From Desulfobacterales bacterium (GTDB lineage Bacteria > Desulfobacterota > Desulfobacteria > Desulfobacterales > UBA2174_A), in the NCBI GenBank assembly GCA_025454075.1, contig JALOPD010000182.1:1-8531 (forward strand): DNA of 8,531 bases. Direction: 5' to 3'. Shown here piece by piece: positions 1-4,991 of the stretch. The position numbers were made by a program, and so were the translations under genes. Below the pieces are notes generated by a model, which made no database searches, was not told where the DNA came from, and was given only the letters and a program-made list of their open reading frames with translations. Each line of letters opens with the position of its first letter. Position 1 is the first letter of the stretch.

Positions 1-1805
1 GTGATGCTGATCGCCAGGCTGAGAGGGTGGGCCTGGGCAAAGACCCGGCCCAGGTAGCCGGAAAGGATGAGCACGCCTTTATCGTGCGTGCGGCCGCTCA
101 AGCGGGCCTCGCGCTCGATGTTGATCACGCCCGGCTTGCCCATGAAGGTCTCGGCCGTGATGCGCACGGGCCGGCCGAAGGAGAAATCCCCGATCTGGTA
201 AACGGCCAGACCGTTGATCTGCCCGACGACGGCATCGGCGACGTCGATCAGGATGGTGCCGTCGCGGTAGGACTCGTGGATTTTCTGCTCGTAGAGGCTG
301 TAGCGGAAGCGATGCTCCTGAAAGGCCCGGACCACATGCCGTTCCGTCACCTTCCGGGCGCGCTGCTGCCGCGCCCAGTAGTCGGACTCCTTCAGCACGC
401 CCAACAGGGGGCCGAAGCGGATGGAGAGCTTGTTCTGGTCGGCGACGTATTTCTTGCCGAACTCGACGATGGCGGCCACCCCTTTGGGGGTGAACGGCAG
501 CAGCTTCTCCTCGCGGCAGACGCGTGCAATGAAGTGCGCGTAGAGCTGGACCGTTTCGGGCGTGTGCGCCGCCTCCTGGTCGAAATCCGCCCGCACCTTG
601 AAAATTTTGTTGAACCGGGCGTCGTAGTTCTGCAGGACCTCGAAGATCTCGTAGTCCCCCAGCAGGATCACCTTGACCTCCAGCGGAATGGGCTGAGGCC
701 GCAGCGAGGTCGTGCCGGCCGCGGATTCATCGGGGATGTCTTCGATCTGCAGGCGCTTGGTCTGCAGCGCCCGTTTGAGGGCCTCCCAGACATACGGGTT
801 CATCAGCAGGGCTTCGATCTCCATGATCAGGTAGCCGCCGTTGGCGCTGAGCAGCGAGCCCGCGGCCACCAGGGTGAAATCGGTGTTGACTGTTCCCATG
901 GCCGCCCGCTTCTCGATGCGGCCGAAAACGTTTTGATAGGTGGGGTTGGTTTCGAAGACGACGGGCGCCCCCTTCGCAAGCTCGCGCTGGACAAGGACGT
1001 TGACCTGGTATTTAGAAAAGGGCGTTTTCGAGCCGTGGGGCCAGTCCGCGGGAGGTTCGGCGTCGCTTTTGTCTGCGGGCATGAAGAGATTGAAGTTCTC
1101 GACGATGTCCGCCTGCAGCGCTTCGAGATAGTCGAGGACGCTCGCCCGCTGTTTGAAGTCCGGGAGAATGGGTGCGAAGCGTTTGTCGACGAGGGCGCGC
1201 ACGACCTCGTTCATCAGCCGCTCGATCTCGGCGTGGAGCTGCTGGGTCAGTTTTTCGATCCGGCGGCTGCCGCGCTCTATCTCCGCCTGGATCAGGTGGA
1301 CGTTCGCATCGATTCGGGCGCGGGCCTCCTCGGGGAGCGCCTGGTAGTCCTCGGCGGAAAGGATCTTGCCGTCCAGGATCGGCACCACCGGGTAATCCTT
1401 CTGGGTGGAGTCGATGTGCAGGCTGTGCTCCGCCGCCACGCGCTCAATTTTTTTAAAGACCTTAACCTGCCGGCCGCTGAAGCGCTCTTTTATCCCGGCG
1501 AGCTGTTTGAGGTAGCCTTCCTGCTCGAACGCCCGGGGGATCTCGCGCCTCAGGTCGCGGACCAGCCGGCCGACTTTCTTGGCAAACGAAATGCCGCGGC
1601 CGGGAGGCAGGGCGATCGTCTGCGGCCGGAACTCGTCCTGAAAGTTGTTCACCAGGCACCAGTCGTCGGGAACCTCCTCGCTGCGGGCATGCTTTGAGGC
1701 GAGGTCGCGCACGATGGTGGATTTGCCCGTCCCCTCCGTGCCGGTGACGAAGATGTTGTAGCCGGGGCTGCGCATGTAGGCGTTGAGTTCCAATCCTTTG
1801 ACCAT
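1..1805 (-). CDS. Lon-like ATP-dependent protease (AAA_32/LonB-like family), 3' end outside window
   Basis: 601 residues are visible; the frame runs off the left edge. The family couples an AAA+ ATPase to a Lon-type Ser-Lys protease in the cytoplasm and is thought to degrade proteins. A Walker A (GTEGTGKS) lies at residues 22-29 directly after PGYNIFVT. A charged, probably coiled-coil region follows at about 155-206. The conserved block ANGGYLIMEIEALL with NPYVWEALKRAL is at about 321-346, and a sensor-like stretch VILLGDYEIFEVLQNYDARF at 379-398. The Lon protease fold begins near 524 (VVGQINGLAVYQIGDFSFG). The window ends at HPLSLAISI, a few residues before the catalytic Ser is expected, so activity cannot be judged. 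The start is the ATG at 1803-1805, with AGGAG six bases upstream. Homologues as I know them carry some 30-60 more residues before Walker A; these are absent here. The family call is firm, the substrate unknown. Confidence 0.9.
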   Translation of the reverse strand, partial: MVKGLELNAYMRSPGYNIFVTGTEGTGKSTIVRDLASKHARSEEVPDDWCLVNNFQDEFRPQTIALPPGRGISFAKKVGRLVRDLRREIPRAFEQEGYLKQLAGIKERFSGRQVKVFKKIERVAAEHSLHIDSTQKDYPVVPILDGKILSAEDYQALPEEARARIDANVHLIQAEIERGSRRIEKLTQQLHAEIERLMNEVVRALVDKRFAPILPDFKQRASVLDYLEALQADIVENFNLFMPADKSDAEPPADWPHGSKTPFSKYQVNVLVQRELAKGAPVVFETNPTYQNVFGRIEKRAAMGTVNTDFTLVAAGSLLSANGGYLIMEIEALLMNPYVWEALKRALQTKRLQIEDIPDESAAGTTSLRPQPIPLEVKVILLGDYEIFEVLQNYDARFNKIFKVRADFDQEAAHTPETVQLYAHFIARVCREEKLLPFTPKGVAAIVEFGKKYVADQNKLSIRFGPLLGVLKESDYWARQQRARKVTERHVVRAFQEHRFRYSLYEQKIHESYRDGTILIDVADAVVGQINGLAVYQIGDFSFGRPVRITAETFMGKPGVINIEREARLSGRTHDKGVLILSGYLGRVFAQAHPLSLAISI

Positions 1806-1811
1806 GGAGGG

Positions 1812-1816
1812 CTCCT
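1812..1816 (-). promoter_or_regulatory. Ribosome-binding site of the Lon-like gene
   Basis: AGGAG on the minus strand ends six bases before the ATG at 1803-1805. It fixes the start: the frame stays open further upstream, but no comparable site or recognisable family sequence occurs there. Confidence 0.65.
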
Positions 1817-1847
1817 GTCGCACCGGGTGGAAAGGACCTGATTCAGA

Positions 1848-1874
1848 ATTAGCCCAATCTACGGCGGATGACAA
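1848..1874 (-). promoter_or_regulatory. Weak candidate promoter for the Lon-like gene
   Basis: TTGTCA (1869-1874) is followed after 15 bases by GCTAAT (1848-1853) on the minus strand. The -35 box is close to the sigma-70 consensus, the -10 box matches four of six, and the spacing is short. Its position between the upstream terminator and the protease start is right. A promoter is expected here because the cold-shock gene terminates just upstream, but this exact assignment is tentative. Confidence 0.25.
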
Positions 1875-1881
1875 CCCGCCG
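1862..1881. repeat. Perfect 6-bp GC-rich inverted repeat with 8-base loop
   Basis: CGGCGG (1862-1867) and CCGCCG (1876-1881) are exact reverse complements around an 8-base loop. The loop contains the possible -35 box of the Lon-like gene. There is no T-tract on either side, so it is not an intrinsic terminator. It could be an operator or merely chance in GC-rich DNA. Confidence 0.35.
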
Positions 1882-1904
1882 CGCGGCCATGCACCCTGAG
1901 CCCT

Positions 1905-1942
1905 AAAAACGCAGAGCACCGGCTGCGGTCAACCGGTGCTCT
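1905..1942 (-). terminator. Rho-independent terminator of the cold-shock gene
   Basis: On the minus strand AGAGCACCGG (1942-1933) and CCGGTGCTCT (1922-1913) form a perfect 10-bp stem with a 10-base loop. GCG and then five T (1909-1905) follow. It lies about 60 bases past the stop of the cold-shock gene and makes that gene a monocistronic unit separate from the protease gene downstream. Confidence 0.88.
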
Positions 1943-2000
1943 ATAAACCTCGATAAGGGGAATGGACGGATCTTCAGTCGGGCATCGACCGGGGCCCTCG

Positions 2001-2213
2001 CTACTTGTAGGCCTTGACCGCCCGGACGTTGACGGCCTGCTTGCCGCGCTGGGTTTCGCGCACCTCGAAGGTCACCTTGTCGTCCTCCTGGAACCCAAAA
2101 AACCCGAACTCCTTGATACCGGAATTGTGCATGAAAATTTCACCGACCTCATCCGAGGTGATGAAACCATAGCCTTTTTTCGGGTTGTACCATTTAATGC
2201 GGCCTTCAACCAT
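2001..2213 (-). CDS. Cold-shock-domain protein (CspA family)
   Basis: A 70-residue protein, the usual length for CspA-family single-stranded RNA/DNA-binding proteins that melt mRNA structure, some of which act as transcription antiterminators. It begins MVEGRIKWYNPKKGYGFIT. The RNP1 motif is KGYGFI (13-18) and RNP2 is EIFMHN (25-30), where many relatives read VFVH. The nucleic-acid-contacting Trp8, Tyr15, Phe17, Phe27 and His29 are in place. It ends with the typical GKQAVNVRAV stretch. AGGAAG lies five bases before the ATG. The gene has a good promoter (2249-2277) with a leader of only about 30 bases, unlike the long cold-responsive leader of E. coli cspA, and a strong terminator (1905-1942). 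It sits 98 bases downstream of the RhlE-type helicase on the same strand. Which paralogue it represents cannot be told. Confidence 0.95.
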   Translation of the reverse strand: MVEGRIKWYNPKKGYGFITSDEVGEIFMHNSGIKEFGFFGFQEDDKVTFEVRETQRGKQAVNVRAVKAYK

Positions 2214-2248
2214 GAGATCTTCCTTTCGCGAGGACTTAAGCCCTGGCC

Positions 2249-2277
2249 ACCCTAAGGGTTCTGACGCGATTTGTCAA
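2249..2277 (-). promoter_or_regulatory. Sigma-70 promoter of the cold-shock gene
   Basis: A perfect -35 box TTGACA (2277-2272) and a -10-like TAGGGT (2254-2249) are separated by exactly 17 bases on the minus strand. The predicted transcript starts near 2242, about 28 bases before the ATG. The -10 box is GC-rich and matches only three of six consensus positions. Confidence 0.6.
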
Positions 2278-2311
2278 AATCTAATTGAGCCCTGCAGGTC
2301 TTTTCAACCTT

Positions 2312-3547
2312 TCAGCGGGGCGGGGATGCTTTCTGGAACCGGGTCGTGTTGCGGCTGCCGGCCGGCCGCCGGTGCGAACCAAACGAGCGGCCGATTGCCG
2401 CCGTCGGGCGCAAAACCCCTGCCGGCGGGGCGACGCCCGGCACCCGGTTCGCCTCGACCTTGAGCTTGCCGCCGATCAGATTGCCGATCTCGCGGGCCAA
2501 CCCGCGGTCTTCGCTGCTGACGAACGTAATGGCCTCGCCGGTCGCACAGGCGCGGCCGGTGCGGCCGATGCGGTGGGTGTAGGCATCGGCGGTGGCCGGA
2601 ATATCGTAGTTGATCACGTGCGACACCCCGCACACGTCGATGCCGCGGGCGGCGATGTCCGTTGCCACCAGAATCTTGTAGCGGCCGGCGCGAAACCCCT
2701 GGATGGCTTTCTGGCGGTTGTTCTGGGAGAGGTTGCCGTGCAGGGCCGCGGCCTCGTACCCGGAGGCTTCGAGCTGTTGGGCCACCCGCTTCGAACGCTG
2801 CTTGGTGCGCGTGAACACCAGGACGAGGCCGGTCGACTTCGTTTTCAGGATATGGTGCAGCATCGAGTTCTTGGCGCCGGTTTCCACCGGGCAGAAGGTG
2901 TGGGACACGGTCTCCGCCGGAGCGGGACGGCCGATCTGCACCCGGACCGGGTGGCGCAGGATATCGCCGGCCAGGGCGCTGATCTGCGCAGGCATCGTGG
3001 CCGAGAAGAGCAGCGTTTGGCGGGCGGCGGGCAGATGCTTCAGGATGGCCCGGATGTCCGGCAGAAAGCCCATGTCGAACATCTGGTCGGCCTCGTCCAG
3101 AACCAGCACTTCGACTTTTGAAAGATTGATGGTTTTGCGTCGGAGATGGTCGAGCAGGCGGCCCGGGCAGGCGGAGACGATGTCCGCCCCGCGGCGCAGG
3201 GAAGCGACTTGGGCCTGCATGCTGGCGCCGCCGTAGATGCTCAGGCAGGCCAGGCCCGTTTTCCGACCCAGCTGGCGGGTGGCCTGAAGCGTCTGCTCGG
3301 TCAGCTCGCGGGTGGGGGCGATGACGAGGGCGCGCACGCCGTCGCGGCGTCCCGGCATCAGGCGCTGCAGGATCGGCAAAAGGAAGGCGGCGGTTTTGCC
3401 GGTTCCCGTCTGGGCCAGGCCCATGACGTCCTTGCCCTCCATGATCGGCGGAATCGCCTCCAGCTGGATTGGTGTCGGTGTCGTGTAGCCAAGCGCCTGC
3501 ACGCCGGCCATAATGGTGGGATTTAAACTAAAACGATTGAAATTCAA
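2312..3547 (-). CDS. rhlE: DEAD-box ATP-dependent RNA helicase, RhlE type
   Basis: 411 residues from a TTG start. It is an ATP-driven RNA unwinding enzyme of the cytoplasm; RhlE relatives act in ribosome assembly and RNA turnover, often in the cold. Visible motifs: Q motif TPTPIQ (23-28), Walker A AQTGTGKT (45-52), Ia PTREL (78-82), GG (106-107), Ib CPGR (127-130), DEAD (151-154), SAT (182-184), V ATDIAARGID (295-304), VI HRIGRTGR (325-332). The tail from about 362 is basic and rich in Arg, Pro and Gly, as usual for RNA-binding tails of this subfamily. Motif Ib has Cys where the family has Thr. The start is chosen because AAGGAG lies six bases before TTG at 3547 and the product then opens MNFNRFSLNP, matching the RhlE pattern; a longer form from GTG at 3637 would begin inside a terminator stem. 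The start codon lies in a small palindrome (3536-3548). The helicase class is certain, the RhlE assignment likely. Confidence 0.93.
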   Translation of the reverse strand: MNFNRFSLNPTIMAGVQALGYTTPTPIQLEAIPPIMEGKDVMGLAQTGTGKTAAFLLPILQRLMPGRRDGVRALVIAPTRELTEQTLQATRQLGRKTGLACLSIYGGASMQAQVASLRRGADIVSACPGRLLDHLRRKTINLSKVEVLVLDEADQMFDMGFLPDIRAILKHLPAARQTLLFSATMPAQISALAGDILRHPVRVQIGRPAPAETVSHTFCPVETGAKNSMLHHILKTKSTGLVLVFTRTKQRSKRVAQQLEASGYEAAALHGNLSQNNRQKAIQGFRAGRYKILVATDIAARGIDVCGVSHVINYDIPATADAYTHRIGRTGRACATGEAITFVSSEDRGLAREIGNLIGGKLKVEANRVPGVAPPAGVLRPTAAIGRSFGSHRRPAGSRNTTRFQKASPPR

Positions 3548-3553
3548 TATCTT

Positions 3554-3559
3554 CTCCTT
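3554..3559 (-). promoter_or_regulatory. Ribosome-binding site that fixes a TTG start for the helicase
   Basis: AAGGAG on the minus strand is six bases from TTG (3547-3545). The GTG at 3637 has no such site and overlaps the leader hairpin, so the shorter protein is preferred. Confidence 0.75.
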
Positions 3560-3603
3560 CAACGTGGATTGCCCTGTCGGGCGGGTTGATGTTTTTGGTG
3601 AAT

Positions 3604-3644
3604 AAAAACGCCCGGGGGATTTCAAGAAAAATCCCACGGGCGTT
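3604..3644 (-). terminator. Intrinsic terminator inside the helicase leader (putative attenuator)
   Basis: On the minus strand a 16-bp stem with one T/C mismatch (arms 3644-3629 and 3622-3607) closes a 6-base loop. A five-T tract made of the last two stem bases plus three further T follows (3608-3604). On the plus strand the hairpin is followed by GGTTTC, so it points toward the helicase gene. No minus-strand gene ends here: the next gene upstream is on the plus strand. It lies about 45-85 bases after the predicted start site and about 45 bases before the ribosome-binding site. The terminator shape is directly visible; the attenuation role is inferred. Confidence 0.75.
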
Positions 3645-3647
3645 GGT

Positions 3648-3689
3648 TTCGAAACGTATAGGATTTTCGAATCGAGCTTGCGCTTGATT
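3648..3689 (-). other. Two upstream hairpins in the helicase leader
   Basis: Reading the minus strand, AATCAAGC and GCTCGATT (3689-3670) pair at seven of eight positions around a GCAA (GNRA-type) tetraloop, right at the predicted transcript start. Next, TTCGAAA (3671-3665) and TTTCGAA (3654-3648) form a perfect 7-bp stem with a 10-base loop. They share two bases, so they may compete. Together with the terminator they make a compact three-hairpin leader. Confidence 0.5.
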
Positions 3690-3696
3690 GCTTATA

Positions 3697-3725
3697 AACT
3701 TACAAGACAATCGCCCTTGTGTCAA
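3697..3725 (-). promoter_or_regulatory. Sigma-70 promoter of the helicase gene
   Basis: A perfect TTGACA (3725-3720) is followed after exactly 17 bases by TAAGTT (3702-3697) on the minus strand. Transcription should begin near 3690, giving a leader of about 140 bases. The -10 box matches only three of six positions; a TATAAG just downstream is too far from the -35 box. Confidence 0.6.
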
Positions 3726-3813
3726 CAGGCATGTAAACCCGGTTTGGGGATCGGGCGTCTAATGGGGTCAAAGCGGATCAAAACCTTTCATCATGTGGAG
3801 GGAGGTCGATTTT

Positions 3814-4197
3814 ATGAAAAGGACAGCCATGCTGGTTGCCCTGATTTGCGCGGCGCTCATGGCGGCGCCCTCGCCCGGGGCGGCTGGCCACCGTAACACA
3901 CGCTATTTCTTCGGGGCCACCATCGGCATCCCGGGGCCGGCCTGGTACGGGCCGCCTGGCTGGGCGCCGCGGCCCTACTGGGCCTACCCGGCGGTGATCC
4001 CGGCCCCGCCCGTCTACTATGCGCCGGCCCCGGTGATCGTTCAGCAGCCCCCGGCCTATGTCCGCCAGCCGGCATCGGACGAGTCGGACTACTGGTACTA
4101 CTGCGAGAGCCCGCGTGGGTACTACCCGTATGTCAAAAGCTGCCCGGGCGGGTGGATGAAGGTGGTGCCGGAAACAGTGCCGCCCGACCAGCGTTAG
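3814..4197 (+). CDS. Small secreted Pro/Tyr-rich protein of unknown function
   Basis: 127 residues. A Sec signal peptide is clear: MKRT, a hydrophobic core at about 5-19, and a likely cleavage near PGAA/GH (about residue 24). There is no lipobox, so the mature protein should be periplasmic or surface-exposed. The middle (35-85) is rich in Pro, Tyr, Trp and Ala and is probably extended. The C-terminal segment has the pattern YWYYCESPRGYYPYVKSC (93-110) followed by PGGW, with two Cys that could form a disulfide. I have seen similar short aromatic C-termini in uncharacterised exported proteobacterial proteins, but no function is known to me. The ATG at 3814 is preferred over 3793 because GGAGGT lies seven bases before it and the signal peptide then starts properly. 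The gene is 18 bases from the following lipoprotein gene and probably co-transcribed with it. I found no convincing plus-strand promoter. Confidence 0.8.
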   Translation: MKRTAMLVALICAALMAAPSPGAAGHRNTRYFFGATIGIPGPAWYGPPGWAPRPYWAYPAVIPAPPVYYAPAPVIVQQPPAYVRQPASDESDYWYYCESPRGYYPYVKSCPGGWMKVVPETVPPDQR

Positions 4198-4215
4198 ACC
4201 GTAGGGGAGGAGACC

Positions 4216-4761
4216 ATGCGGATCCACGTCCCGGCTTCGATCTGTTTTCTGGCAGTGCTTGTTTTCGGTTGCGCCACGATTCCACCCGGCCCGAGCATGA
4301 TGGTGATGCCTCCCCCGGGAAAACCGTTCGAGGCGTTCCAGTCCGACGATGCCCTCTGCCGTGGGTGGGCGCAGCAGCAGTCAGGGTGGCAGGCGAACGA
4401 CACCGTGAATCGCAATACGGCCGACGGGGCGGCCCTAGGCGCTCTCATGGGGGCGGGTTTGGGTCTTGCCATCGGGGCCGCTTCGGGCAACCCGGCCACG
4501 GGAGCCGCCATCGGGGCTGCGGGCGGCGCCCTGGGCGGCGCCGCCCTGGGGTCGGACCGGGGGGCCGCTGCCGGCTGGGAGGTCCAGCGGCGTTACGACA
4601 CGGCCTACCAGCAGTGCATGTACGCCAAAGGCAACCAGGTCCCCGAGTTTTCCCCTCCGCCGCGGCGCACCCGCACCCTGCCGCCGCCTCCGGTCTATTT
4701 TCAGGGCGGCTATGCGCCGCTGCGGGCGGGGCCGCCGCCACCCCCGTGGCGTTTTCCTTGA
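4216..4761 (+). CDS. Glycine-zipper lipoprotein
   Basis: 181 residues, likely lipid-anchored at the envelope. A short signal sequence ends in LVFGC, placing the lipidated Cys at residue 19; Phe at -2 is less usual for a lipobox. After a Pro-rich linker comes FQSDDALCRGWAQQQ (41-55), then a glycine zipper at about 70-120, GAALGALMGAGLGLAIG and GAAIGAAGGALGGAALG, with small residues spaced as in membrane-associating Gly-zipper families. RRYDTAYQQCMYAKGNQVP (125-143) follows. The tail (146-180) is very Pro-rich. Cys48 and Cys134 flank the zipper and could pair. Such proteins associate with the outer membrane; the exact role is unknown. GGGGAGG lies five bases before the ATG. The close upstream neighbour and shared envelope targeting suggest a two-gene unit. 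Confidence 0.85.
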   Translation: MRIHVPASICFLAVLVFGCATIPPGPSMMVMPPPGKPFEAFQSDDALCRGWAQQQSGWQANDTVNRNTADGAALGALMGAGLGLAIGAASGNPATGAAIGAAGGALGGAALGSDRGAAAGWEVQRRYDTAYQQCMYAKGNQVPEFSPPPRRTRTLPPPPVYFQGGYAPLRAGPPPPPWRFP

Positions 4762-4777
4762 TGATTTCTTTATAAAA

Positions 4778-4876
4778 CCGGCAACAAAACCTATTCCAAT
4801 TGGGACCCGTCCGTCCCGGCCTCACTCCCACCGGGCGATCCCACCGATAGGGCGCTTGAAGGTATTTTGTTGCCGG
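4778..4876. repeat. Structured element bounded by a perfect 12-bp inverted repeat
   Basis: CCGGCAACAAAA (4778-4789) and TTTTGTTGCCGG (4865-4876) are exact reverse complements 75 bases apart. Inside, CCTAT (4790-4794) can pair with ATAGG (4847-4851), and GGGAC (4802-4806) with GTCCC (4813-4817) around a 6-base loop. On the minus strand the outer stem is followed by TTTT (4777-4774), so it could end uvrA transcription. It could also be a small non-coding RNA or a miniature mobile element; I see no clear target-site duplication. It lies between the convergent lipoprotein and uvrA genes. Confidence 0.5.
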
Positions 4877-4882
4877 AGTAAT

Positions 4883-4917
4883 AAAAACCCAATCTCTTCC
4901 CCCCCGCTGGCGAGATT
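4883..4917 (-). terminator. Candidate terminator downstream of uvrA
   Basis: On the minus strand AATCTC (4917-4912) and GAGATT (4896-4891) form a 6-bp stem with a 15-base G-rich loop, followed by GGG and five T (4887-4883). It lies about 75 bases beyond the uvrA stop. The stem is short and half A/T, so this is weak. The rest of the spacer (4918-4991) shows nothing beyond a 5-bp hairpin over the uvrA stop codon. Confidence 0.35.
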
Positions 4918-4991
4918 CGCGCGCCTTGACCTTGGGCTTTTAACAAAATCATCGTGTGAGTCACCTTGTCTTTTTGGCGTTCTCACCTGCC

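Noticed and set aside
27..1697. Plus-strand open frame of 556 codons
   Set aside because: It is exactly antisense to the Lon-like protease, whose motifs are clear. The plus-strand product has low complexity and no recognisable domain; such shadows are common in GC-rich genes.
2285..3121. Plus-strand frame of 278 codons
   Set aside because: Antisense to the DEAD-box helicase, which has every family motif.
3548..3637. N-terminal extension of the helicase from a GTG at 3637
   Set aside because: It starts inside the terminator stem and lacks a ribosome-binding site. The TTG at 3547 has a strong site and gives the expected RhlE N-terminus.
3528..3725. Small minus-strand frame of 65 codons that could be a leader peptide
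   Set aside because: Its first codon is the TTG of the helicase -35 box, so it would not be transcribed, and it has no ribosome-binding site.
3758..3763. TCTAAT as a -10 box for the plus-strand pair
   Set aside because: Five of six match, but there is no acceptable -35 box at 15-19 bases upstream, so I did not list it as a promoter.
3793..3813. Earlier ATG for the secreted protein
   Set aside because: There is no ribosome-binding site before it, and its codons overlap the GGAGG used by the ATG at 3814. It would also place charged residues ahead of the signal peptide.
4772..4886. ATAAAA on both sides of the inverted-repeat element as a target-site duplication
   Set aside because: The left copy touches the repeat (4772-4777), but the right copy (4881-4886) is four bases away, so it is not a proper flanking duplication.
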